DNA from: Salminus brasiliensis | Taxonomy: Eukaryota > Chordata > Actinopteri > Characiformes > Bryconidae | Direction of reading: 5' to 3' | Length of the DNA: 64,000 nucleotides | Assembly: GCF_030463535.1 (NCBI RefSeq) | Contig: NC_132878.1 | Span: forward strand, 86,341,355 to 86,405,354 | In this document: in pieces, positions 53,901-64,000 of the stretch | Position numbering within the stretch: the first letter of the stretch is position 1 | Layout: each line of letters opens with the position of its first letter | Notes under the pieces: generated by a model | Told to the model about the DNA's origin: nothing | Databases searched by the model: none | The model's input: only the letters and a program-made list of their open reading frames with translations | Translations under genes and position numbers: made by a program

Positions 53901-56900
53901 CATCCCACAGACAAAAGTACAGATTTAATAAAGTATTTTAAGGTGGAAGTCCTTTCAAGTCATGGTAGACAAGAAACTGCTTCTTCTGTCTCATAAAGGC
54001 AGCTGACATGTCGTCATGCCAAACTAGTGTGCTAGTATTTGTATTCATGGAATGGTGACTGATTTCTTGCCCCTTAAAAGCACATCAAGACCACCCCTGT
54101 TGTCTGTCCTCATGAGACCAGTTTAATTACTGAATTGGCCTGAGTCATCAAACGTGATTAGCATTCAGCGAGGGTGATATTTGCCTGTGTTTTTCAGAGC
54201 AGGGTTGTTTTTCCTGCTCTTAATCAGTTTAATTTGCTGCTGTTGTATAGTACTGCGTTTTTCCTTCGTGGGCCTGATGAATCACTCTGATCACGATGTG
54301 TTTAATGTGTTATTTAGGCTTGTGTATTACAGGGTATTACAAATGTTCTGACAGGTTAATTATTCTCTTTCCTCTCTTTCTTACTTCCTCTGTCTCTCAG
54401 GTACCAGTCCATTCTATTTAATATTCAGAGTGCGGTTCTTCATCTCTGATCCGAACTCTCTTCAGCATGAACAGACCAGGTGTGTTAATGTGCGAGTTCA
54501 GGATGTGTAGGAAGTAACAGATACACCACATGAAACTCTGATACTCATTAGCTAGCAGCTACACCTGCCACATTGGTTGACTGATGCACACTACCACAGG
54601 ACCACCACTAAACAAATTTTAAACGGTATATCGAATGCAGTCATACGGCCCAGCCCTAATATCTAGTCACTCATGGAAGTCTCACCAGAAGTGCATTGCT
54701 ACAATATGGACAAATGTCTGTGGACAACCCTCCTAATCACTGAGTTCAGGTGTTTCAACCACACAGATTGCCATGTAGTCTCCATAGACAAACATGGGCA
54801 GAGCTCAGTAAGTTTAAAGGCACTGTGGACTTAGAGTGACATGCTTCCAACTTCTATCTTTAACTGGTGACATGGCCTGACTTCACAATTGCCCTTTTAA
54901 CTGAATAATCTAAATCTTGTGAAACACTTTTCCATGGGTTTGGAGTAAAATATCTAGTGAGCTCATACACTGTTTGTCCAAATGTTTGTGGACACCCCTT
55001 TCGAATTAATCCATTCAGCTACTTTAAGTTGCACCCATTGCTGACACAGCTGTGCAAATGCATGCACACATGCAGCTTGTCTAGTCTCTGTAAAAAGTAT
55101 TGCCAATAAAATAGGATTCTCTGGAGGAGGTAAAAATTAACCAGTTGGCTCCATGCTAGATGTGGGCTAGAGTGGTATAAAGCCCACAAGAATTGAGCTG
55201 TGTTCTCTGGGATGATGGTGCTCCATTCAATTCTTGTGAGATAAGCTGGGGATCTGTGGGTAAGGTGGGACAGACCTCTCACTAACACTCTTGTTGCTGA
55301 ATGCAATCAAATCCTTACAGCAATGATCTAAAATGTAGCCAGTAAAGACAGTTACTCCTAAAAAGCAAGATAAACTGTTTTTCTAATTATTATTATTATT
55401 ATTATTATAATAAATATAAAAATACATGATGGTCAGCTGTCTACACACTGAACATACGGCATATATACATACATGTCTATATGTCCCTGATAAAATGTGA
55501 GTATTTTGAGTGGTGTTTTTTTTTTATATTATTATTGTTCTGTGCTCCCTTATACGCATGTGTGATTGTTTGTTGAGGTCTGTTGTGAGAAACTCTAACT
55601 TTAGAAACTCTAACTTTTTTATTTTTACTCTGCAGGCACTTTTATTTTTTGCAAATTAAGAAAGACATCCACGAGGGCAGGTAAGACCTACGAGTGTAAT
55701 CCTGCTGTCACGTCAATTAATCTGACTCATCCTATAAAGCCCAAATAATCTGACTCATTCTACCTGATCTAATTAAGCCAGCTTCTTTTGTGTGAGCAGG
55801 CACATCTGGCTGTGTGCATGTAATTTGTGGGTGTTTTAATTTGCAGAATATTCTTCTTAATCATATTTCTGGTCTGTAAATAAGCCATCCACTATTCGTA
55901 CAGTGTTGCTATGTTTTAGTATTTGTTTTGTATATAGTTCATGTCTCTTACTTTGCATTTCTGCTTAGTAGGCAGAGCATGTTATTACCGGCGTGTCTCT
56001 TGGTAGACTTGACGTGTACATGTTATTTCACTTTTAATTTGAAGTCTTCTATGTGCAGGTTAAAGTGTCCACTAAGCTCAGCTGTGGTTCTGGCCTCGTA
56101 TGCTGTTCAGTGTAAGTCTGATATTTCATATTTTGTCGAAGTATTCATAAACATATTAACTCTTGCTATACCTCTAGGGCCTCAAAGCTTCTCATAGCTT
56201 TTTAACGAAAGCTTGCTCGGTGACTGTGGGTTGGACACCTTTCTAGTGTGTCGTTTTCATTTGTGTGGAGATGCAAGGGCACCAGAATGCACGGTAGAAT
56301 GGAGACAAGCCTATGGAGGCAGTGTGAGGCTCTGAGCAGTGTTATGCCCTGGGCTAGCAAAATATTAGGCTTGGCCCTGCTTCTGGGGTGCGTTTACACT
56401 TTTATGTGGCTTGGCCTTATCCAGATATAATCCTGATACTCAAGACTGATGAAGTGACCAGGTGCAAACTGGTTCAGGCCTACCATTTACATAGCAGGGT
56501 CTGATGAATGCACTGTGTGTGGTGACACAGTCCTCTTTTAACCATCATTGAAACGTCGTCAAGTTCAGTCACAGTAGCCCAACTGTCCATTGTCACCTAC
56601 AGTGGGGAAAAAAACTATTTAGTCAGTCATCAATTGTGCAAGTTCTCCCATTTAAAAAGATGAGAGAGGCCTGTAATTGACATCATAGGTAGACCTCAAC
56701 TATGAGAGACAGAATGAGAAAAAAATTCAGAAAATCACATTGTCTGATTTTTCAAGAATTTATTTACAAATAATGGTGGAAAATAAGTATTTGGTCACCT
56801 ACAAACAAGCAAGATTTCTGGCTGTCACAGACCTGTAACTTCTTTAAGAGGCTTCTCTGTCCTCCACTCATTACCTGTATTAATAGCCTGTTTGAACTCA

Positions 56901-59900
56901 TTAATAGTATAAAAGACACCTGCCCACAACCTCAAACAGTCACACTCCAAACTCCACTATGGTGAAGACCAAAGAGCTGTCGAAGGACACCAGAAACAAA
57001 ATTGTAGACCTGCACCAGGCTGGGAAGACTGAATCTGCAATAGGCAAGCAGCTTGGTGTGAAGAAATTTACTGTGGGAGCAATAATCAGAAAATGGGAGA
57101 CCTACAAGACCACTGCTAATCTCCCTCGATCAGGGGCTCCACGCAAGATCTCAGCCCGTGGGGTCAAAATGATCACAGGAACGGTGAGCAAAAATCCCAA
57201 AACCACACGGGGGGACCTAGTGAATGACCTGCAGAAAGCTGGGACCAATGTTACAAAGGCTACGTCAGTAACACACTACGCCGCCATGGATCTTGCAGGA
57301 CCAGACGTGTTCCCCTGCTTAAGCCAGTACATATCCGGGCGCGTCTGAAGTTTGCTAGAGAGCATTTGGATGTTCCGGAAGAGTATTGGGAGAATGTCTT
57401 ATGGTCAGATGAAATCAAAGTAGAACTGTTTGGTACAAACACAACTCGTTGTGTTTGGAGGAGAGTGAATGCTGAGTTGCATCCAAAGAACACCATACCA
57501 ACTGTGAAGCATGGGGGTGGCAACATCATGCTTTGGGGCTGTTTCTCTGCAAAGGGACTAGGACGACTGGTCCGTGTACATGAAAGAATGAATGGGGCCA
57601 TGTATTGTGAGATTTTGAGTGCAAACCTCCTTCCATCAGCAAGGGCATTGAAGATGAAACGTGGCTGGGTCTTTCAGCATGACAATGATCCCAAGCACAC
57701 TGCCAGGGCAACAAAGGAGTGGCTTCGTAAGAAGCATTTCAAGGTCCTGGAGTGGCCTAGCCAGTCTCCAGATCTCAACCCCATAGAAAACCTTTGGAGG
57801 GAGTTGAAAGTCCGTATTGCCCGCCGACGGCCCCAAAACATCACTGCTCTAGAGGAGATCTGCATGGAGGAATGGGCCAACATACCAGCAACGGTGTGTG
57901 CCAACCTTGTGAACACTTACAGAAAACGTTTGACCTATTGAGATTAACTTTTGTTATTGAACAAATACTTATTTTCCACCATTTTTTGCAAATAAATTCA
58001 GACAATGTGATTTTCTGAATGTTTTTTCTCATTTTGTCTCTCATAGTTGAGGTCTACCTATGATGTCAATTACAGGCCTCTCTCATCTTTTTAAGTAGGA
58101 GAACTTGCACAATTGGTGACTGACTAAATACTTTTTTCCCCCACTGTATAATGAACCTGGGAAAAGTGATGGTACCAGGGTCCACTGTGGCAGGAAGACA
58201 AGCCTGTGGAAGGACATTGTCCTGGTAAATCCAGAGTCCAAAAGCATATGTTTTGCATAGCATATTTTGGCTCATTGATGTATGTGCACAAATAAAGGAA
58301 CAAAAAACATGAAGAACTAGGTGGTATAGTCAAGTTGTGTGTGTAATTAAAGGCTTTTATTGTATATTATTGTTTATCATAATCTCCTTTCATTAACTTT
58401 AAATACCTATTCTGGAAGTAACTTTGTTAATTATGCTCTTTAAAAAAAACTTACTGATGTTGCTCTCACTGCTGTGAGGCGATTATTCAGTGTCATAAAC
58501 TAATGACTTGATTTCAGGGTGTGTGAGTGTATCTCATATTACTCTGTTGAGCAGTCGTGAACATTGTTTGGCTTTGTTTGCTCTGCAGTGGTCTGAAATT
58601 TTACTACAGTCACACCCACACATGTGACTGATGATGTGCTGAGAATGTTAAGAGGATTGCTGAAGCAACCAGTTATGGCAGCAGGGAATATATGATGGGC
58701 CTAATTAGTTACGATGGTCCTAAGAGTTTTGAGAATGTTAACCCTGAGCTTTAGTCACAGGGAAACTGCCCATTCATAACCGTCACTTTTTCTTCTTTGA
58801 GACAGCTCAATTTGGAGACCATGTTGCAGAGACTCCTGCTGGATATCTGGCCCAGATCCATTTTATTCCTGATCAGGACAAGGACTTCCTTTTCAAAGTG
58901 GAGTCATTGCATCCTCAGCATAAGTGAGTACAAGTGGACCTTGTGCATCAACGTTGCATATAAACTAGCACAGGTTGGGCTGCAGCACCTGACTTGAAAT
59001 GTACTTGATGTCTGAGTCATGAAACTGTCATACGTCATTGAAATGAGTTGTGATATGAGTGTAGTTGATGAATCAGTTGCTGCTGCTTGGAAACAAGGAG
59101 CCCTGTACTAGTCACCATGTTTACACACGCAATTTATTTTTCACGCTTCTACCTTATATGACATTTAAAACATCCTGGTGTAAACAGACAATGAGAGCAA
59201 CCTAATTACTTGCGAGTACAAAATACTAACTAGCTTTTGATTGTGCACTATGTAGTATAGATAAAATTGCTAAAGTTGAGGATACTCAGAAATCCAGGAT
59301 GCATACTTGGAACCAGTTGGTTTGTGAGTATGATCAATGGACACTATTGCAAAATAAACATGGAGGAGCTACTCCAGACATGCAGACACTCCAGAACTTC
59401 TGTGGCGACAACTAACCTGCCTAACTCACGCTAAGATTAGCATGTAGTGTTTACCTCATAGTATTAGTGTGTAGTACACAATTGGAATGCACCCCATATC
59501 AAATCATACCTACATACCTAATATTATCGCTTATTTATTGTTGTTATCACAGATATTTTCACTATCACTTACAATACTGGAAATTATGTTAAATTAACAG
59601 CCATGCAAGCAGTTTATAAGTTGTCTCCTCTGTTAATCACAAGATAAAACTAATAAAGAGCAAAGCTAATGGTGAAACAGTCAGATTTAAGCAAATGCAT
59701 TTTTAATGTGGTGGTTTATTTAAACTCCATTTGTGGGAATCTGTAATACATGTATGTATAAGTGTTTATTCACATGCACATAGCTCCTTGTGAACAATAG
59801 TCCCATGCATCGATTCTTCTCAAATACTTGGTCCATTTTGCCTTAAAGTTAGCATCCATCCTGACGGGTTAATATTTACACCAGTCTATTGAGATAACGT

Positions 59901-61501
59901 CCATTTTATCCCATCTGTCCCACCCAAGTAAATGTGGAACATTTCATTTCTGTTGATCCACCCATCATATAATTTAACATCATTACCTGTACATCACTGA
60001 TTTATCAAACCAGGTGTTGGATGATAACTATAAATAATACTATACTCCCATGAGGAGAGATTTGGCGATGTTTTAATTAACACAGAGATGTAACTGTGAT
60101 CACTACTGAGATCAAAAGTGATCACTACTTTTTGTATGAATGTTAAGTATTTATTCTAATATTACTGTTGTTGTTATATACTCTTTTAATAACTCATGTG
60201 TCCATGTTTGTATTTCAGAGGTCTCTCTCAGAGTGAGGCAGAGCTGTGTTACCTGAACACAGCAAGAACGTTAGACCTTTATGGAGTGGAGCTTCACAGC
60301 GCACGGGTAACATTTCCAAAATGCGTTAGAAGCGCTTTCTGTGCTCTTTCATTTCAGAGTTTTAGTCCCAGGACAAGAGAAAACTAAGGACTGTAATCCT
60401 TTCGGTGTTCTAGGGCTTCTGCTTATCTCTGTGTAGCATATGTTCATGGAGTAGTGATGTGTACACACGACTAATCATTTCTCTAATATAATTTTAATGA
60501 CTTGCACTCCTCAGGATGCTAATAACCCTTCTCTGTGGGTTGGAATTGCATCTGGAGGTGTGGCCATGTTTTGCAATTTGGTTTGCTCCAGTTTCTTCCC
60601 CTGGTGAGTTGTTGTGTAATCAGTCCGGCTCTTCTGTGACCAGTCGTCAGTGTTTTACAGCATCCATATATTTGAAAAGGGACACATTAGCAATGATTTT
60701 CAAAATTAATATCATAAAAAAATGTAACATTAGACCTCAGTCAGTTCTGACTCTGTTTGAGTCATAGTTTGTCCTGAAGAGTCATAATATCAGTATAATT
60801 CCACTGATTTTGTATTGTTTTCATTAAGAGAGTTTTCACATATTAAATGTATAACTTGATGTGGACACATGGTTATGGTGTTGTGCTGGCATTTTTAATA
60901 CTGTGACAGCATAAAAAATGTGAAAATGCTACATGCACCTGCTTTGCCCCTGATTTCCACATGGCAACAAGACTTATTATAATCCCTAGATCTCTGGTGC
61001 TGGTTTTGGTCGTATATCTTTTATCTATAATAAATAGGATAAACATTGAAATGCATTAATAATCCTAAGGGCTTTCTTATAGATTGGTTACATATTCTTA
61101 TGTAACCAAGCCTTATGAACAATCCAGATGCTGTGTTTAACGTTTTTATGTAATTATTATCTTATAATGTAATAAAGTGTTATGTTTTATTACTTTCAGG
61201 ATCAACATTATCAAGATTTCGTTCAAAAGGAAAAGATTCTTCATACACCTTCGACGGAAACATGTAAGTTTCTACTACAATTGGCGAAGAACACGGTACC
61301 ATAGTGCCATGCCTGAAAGTTATCATCTAAGTACAGGAAAAATTGTTAATGTGCATTTGATGTCATGAAGGGGGAGGTTGGGCAGCAAGTGGTGTCAGTC
61401 TCCATGCCCAGCTCTCGCGCCTGTAAGAACCTTTGGAAATCCTGTGTGGACCATCATACCTTTTACAACAGAAAAAGCCCTCACGCGGTCTCAAAACCTA
61501 G
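50917..61501 (+). CDS. ptpn3: ptpn3 exons 2-12: start codon and FERM domain
   Basis: Exons: 50917-51082 (ATG at 50939; 22 nt of 5' UTR), 52804-52911, 53027-53069, 54401-54479, 55636-55680, 56059-56111, 58806-58923, 60219-60306, 60515-60603, 61200-61263, 61371-61501. FERM residues run from about 29 to 320: F1 ([14 protein letters not shown]), then [50 protein letters not shown] (F2), [19 protein letters not shown], and F3 ([20 protein letters not shown], then [15 protein letters not shown]). These match PTPN3 block by block. Exon 12 has a weak acceptor (ATGAAG|GGG); 61386 is an in-frame alternative. Confidence 0.9.
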
Positions 61502-64000
61502 GTACACCACCAACATGCTGGGTACATCCCCATTCAATTCACCATGCCTTTATGTTCCACCAACATGTGTATGTTTGTTTTGAAGGTCTGTCCCTCTGTA
61601 TCGGAAAATAATTGGCGACGTGATGTGGAACCCTATAATAAAGTCTCTTTCCACTGAACATCTTGAAACCAAGAGTCTCCCCTCAAGATCCCCTCCCAGC
61701 ACACCTAACTGGTATTACTTCTATACACATTGACATAACAAAAGAAGCTCTTTTTTGTTTCTGTTTTTACTGAACATGGTTTAAGATTGCTGTATGGATT
61801 CTTAATAGTTTACAATAATAATGGGGTCTAGTTGACCTTCAGGAAAGGTTTGAAGGTAAAATGATTATTTGGATCTTTCTCTTGTTTTAAGGCGTAGTCC
61901 TCGTTTGCGACATGATTTCCGTACCCCGCGTCCATCCTCTGTGGACAACCTTACCAACGAGATAAGTTATGTGACAGAGAGTGAAGATGTTTTCTATACT
62001 TACAGGTAAACAAGGCCCCATATTTGTGTATTTCACTACACTCATATACACATTTCAGCATATTATGAACACCCCTGGTTTGGAATGGTACTCTGCCTAT
62101 TATATCAGCTCCACTTACCATATACCATATATGTGCTGGCTGAAGTGGACCAGACACAGCAGTGCTGCTGGTGTTTTTAAACACTATGTCTGCTTATTGT
62201 CCACTCTATCTAGCAGTCCTACCTTGTAGATGTAGATGTAGTCAGAGACAGAAGCTCATCTGTTGTTGGAGAGCTTGTGTTGTCGTCCTCTAGTCCTTTA
62301 TCCGTGGTCACAGGATGCTGCCCACAGGATGCTATTTGCGGGATATTTCTGGTTGGTGGACAATTCTCAGACCAATAATGATGCTGGGACAGTGATACAG
62401 CAGCACTGCTGTATCTGATTCACTCGTTCCAACTCAAATTCAGAAAGTCAAGCAGGGGGCAACCACTTTTTCACAGCACTGTGCATGCATACTCAAACAC
62501 TCAAATCTAATTAATGAAGGAAAGCTCAAGAAGATGAGAAGACCAGCAGTGTTACGTGTCAGCCTGATGAACTTGCCACAGGGGACGAAGAAGACTGGCA
62601 GTGTCTCTGGGAAAAGGTGAGTAATAGTGGGACATGGTGTGAAATAGAGAGAGAGTGTTGTTGGCTGTATTCAGACTAAATTCGGACCAGGAATTTTGCA
62701 GCACATTCACAAGAAAGCTGGACACTTTTGGGAGTGAATCGCAGAGCTTGTGAGATTTCAACCTTTTTCAACCTTGAATGCAACCACAGTGGGTTGACTA
62801 ATGGCAGAATTAGGTGTAGCCTGACAGACATACATTAGGTGTGGTAAGAAGTCTTTGAAATTGGATTTAATGTTGCACACTAGCATTGTTTCTGCCCTGA
62901 ACAGTGCCTACAGTAAGAGGCTTAGCTTGTTACGTCATTGTTTGTGTTGAACAGTGTTTTAAATGAAAACCAGTGGATTCTAAACAGCTATTATGTCTTA
63001 TAAACCAAAGTAATTGATGCCCACAAGGCAGGGGAAGACGATATGAATATGGTCAAAGGTTTTTATCTTGTGGTTTCTTCTTTGTGAAATATTATTAATA
63101 AATAACAGTTCAGGGGAGCTGTGGAGGTCACGATGACATCTGGAATACCAATAAAAAAACTGAGAGACATACTTGTATGCTGGTGAGACAAGCAAATCAA
63201 CAATGGTTGCAAATATCAAGCTGTTAAAAGGCTGAAGCTATAAAGAGGCTGGCTTCTACAGGATGATAACGATCCAAAACATACCTCAAAATCCACCGAG
63301 ACGCATTCGAGCCTAATGTTATAGCAGTTCATCTACACAGCCATCTCTCTAAGAAACATTCAACAACCAAAATTGACTTCAGCTGCTGATGGCAAAGCGG
63401 CATGGCTTGGGGATTGAAGTTGCGACCCCCCCGGCCATAGTGGAAGCACATTAGACAGATGAGCCACTTAGAGTTTTCATATTGGTGGGAATTTGTTATG
63501 AAGATGATATTCACTAGGTCTTACCATCAGTTCTTGTTATTAGTAATCTCTTTAAATAAAATAAATAAAAAATATATGCTGGTCAGCTCTCTTGTCTCTG
63601 TTTTTTGTCTCAGAATACAGAAGCTGATGGAGAGCTGCTGCTAGTAAGAATCAGTCCGGACCAAGATGGCAAGTTTGGATTCAATGTTAAAGTAAGCGCT
63701 TGTGTGTGTATGTGTGGTTTGAGGCTGTCTCTATCTGCCTGAGTGGGCTGAGTATGTTGAGTTGAGATTAATTGAGGGTTTTTTTTTTTGTTTTTTATAT
63801 ATATATAATTATTATGTGTCATGTTAATTGCTTGTTTCTTATAGGGAGGTGTGGATCAGAAGATGCCTTTGGCCATTTCTCATGTAAACCCTAACTCTCC
63901 GGTAAGCAGCACTAACAGGTCATGTTTGTGTTTTGCGCGTGTTTGCATGTGTAACACAGCGTCTTTGTTGCAGGCTGGTCGCTGTGTGCCGGCATTGTTG
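50939..64000 (+). CDS. ptpn3: Tyrosine-protein phosphatase non-receptor type 3 (PTPH1), N-terminal 487 aa; 3' end outside window
   Basis: Cytoskeleton-associated tyrosine phosphatase with FERM, PDZ and PTP domains, acting at the inner face of the plasma membrane. Seventeen coding exons read in frame from [17 protein letters not shown], at a start matching the MTSRLRALG start of human PTPN3, to 64000. PTPN3 rather than PTPN4 is shown by the block [18 protein letters not shown], then [14 protein letters not shown] and [20 protein letters not shown]. Human PTPN3 is 913 aa, so just over half is present and the catalytic domain is off the right edge. The region after the FERM domain is shorter than in human. 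Introns are large and repeat-filled; intron 7 carries a nearly complete Tc1 element. No other paralog competes. Confidence 0.94.
51804..52074 (+). repeat. Local duplication, unit 2b
   Basis: Second copy of the 49918 unit, 1.9 kb downstream, so the two copies flank ptpn3 exon 2 (50917-51082). Confidence 0.88.
54968..55365. mobile_element. MITE copy (CACTATATG family), copy H
   Basis: Begins CACTGTTTGTCCAAATGTTT and carries the family core (GCAGCTTGTCTAGT, ATTGCCAATAAAATAGGATT, GATGGTGCTCCATTCAAT). It lies in a ptpn3 intron. A fragment of a related end sits just upstream at about 54705-54800. Confidence 0.75.
56600..58146 (+). mobile_element. Nearly complete Tc1-family DNA transposon
   Basis: Cut-and-paste Tc1/mariner element of 1547 bp flanked by TA target duplications (56598-56599 and 58147-58148). 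Terminal inverted repeats are about 190-200 bp long and differ at only a few positions. They begin CAGTGGGG and contain inner copies of the outer motif in the style of IR/DR elements. Inside lies one transposase gene in plus orientation, the same direction as ptpn3, within ptpn3 intron 7. The high similarity of the ends suggests a fairly recent insertion. The type resembles the Tc1 elements abundant in salmonids and other teleosts. Confidence 0.95.
56959..57941 (+). pseudogene. Tc1 transposase broken by one frameshift
   Basis: The first frame (56959 to about 57265) gives [20 protein letters not shown] and the paired-like helix-turn-helix DNA-binding part with a GAPRK (GRPR-like) hook. The second frame (about 57265 to 57941, stop TGA) gives the RNase-H-fold catalytic part with [14 protein letters not shown] and NPIENLW, the DD34E triad. 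The frame changes once near 57262-57270, consistent with a one-base loss; all else is open. The total would be about 325-340 aa, normal for Tc1. As it stands the protein cannot be made in one piece. Confidence 0.9.
61586..64000 (+). CDS. ptpn3: ptpn3 exons 13-18: linker and start of PDZ domain
   Basis: Exons: 61586-61711, 61892-62005, 62520-62616, 63614-63691, 63845-63901, 63974-64000 (continues). The first two carry the PTPN3-specific linker, including the SLSxEHLETKS block that in human PTPN3 contains a 14-3-3 site. The third encodes 32 acidic, low-complexity residues ([10 protein letters not shown] to CLWEK). It was placed because it alone bridges phase 2 to phase 0 and is open throughout; its acceptor is pyrimidine-poor. 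The PDZ domain begins at about residue 437 ([20 protein letters not shown] then [16 protein letters not shown]), with the GFNV carboxylate-binding loop intact. Confidence 0.86.
62030..62430. mobile_element. Dispersed DNA element in ptpn3 intron
   Basis: TATTATATCAGCTCCACTTA, GTGGACCAGACACAGCAGTG, then GATACAGCAGCACTGCTGTA near the end. These are words of a repeat family seen widely in teleosts. It lies just before the weak acceptor of exon 62520. Confidence 0.5.

Noticed and set aside
57260..57601. Minus-strand 113-aa open frame in the Tc1 element
   Set aside because: Antisense to the transposase; shadow frame.
56600..58146. Endogenous retrovirus
   Set aside because: TA target duplications, inverted (not direct) repeats and a DD34E transposase identify a Tc1 DNA transposon.

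Overview
The window is nuclear DNA from a bony fish, probably an otophysan teleost. All genes are split by GT-AG introns, the two promoter regions are CpG-rich, and the spacers and introns are full of Tc1-like DNA transposons, MITEs, tRNA-derived SINEs, LINE tails and di/trinucleotide repeats of the kind common in teleosts. The otophysan guess rests on the look of the repeats and is weak. I see no operon, CRISPR array or other prokaryotic feature.

Three protein-coding genes could be rebuilt exon by exon with consistent reading phase. (1) Minus strand, 468-10001 for the coding part: a three-MBT-repeat, SAM-domain chromatin reader of the L3MBTL1/3/4 family. It has 20 coding exons and 747 aa, with a CpG-island first exon near 12.7 kb. 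(2) Minus strand, 17419-23519: a serum/glucocorticoid-regulated kinase, best called sgk2-like, with 12 coding exons and 406 aa. (3) Plus strand: ptpn3 (PTPH1 tyrosine phosphatase). It has a CpG-island 5' UTR exon at about 37.4 kb, a 13.4-kb first intron, and coding exons from 50939 to the right edge. The FERM domain and the start of the PDZ domain are present, but the catalytic phosphatase domain lies beyond 64000.

Layout: 1-13.3 kb holds l3mbtl and its promoter; 13.3-17.4 kb is a repeat-rich spacer and the probable sgk 3' UTR; 17.4-23.7 kb is the sgk gene; 23.7-37.0 kb is a gene-free, repeat-rich spacer between two divergent promoters; 37.0-64 kb is ptpn3. The three genes are not known to form one pathway. 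The l3mbtl/sgk neighbourhood recalls the L3MBTL1-SGK2 neighbourhood on human chromosome 20q13, with the order along the transcribed strand reversed here.

The mobile fraction includes a nearly complete Tc1-family transposon (56600-58146, one frameshift) inside a ptpn3 intron. There are several older Tc1-like remnants, at least eight copies or fragments of one MITE family, and two local duplications (26.7/28.0 kb and 49.9/51.8 kb). I found no convincing new gene system. The most unusual signal is sgk exon 6, which is flanked by complementary (UG)n and (AC)n tracts lying at its two splice sites.
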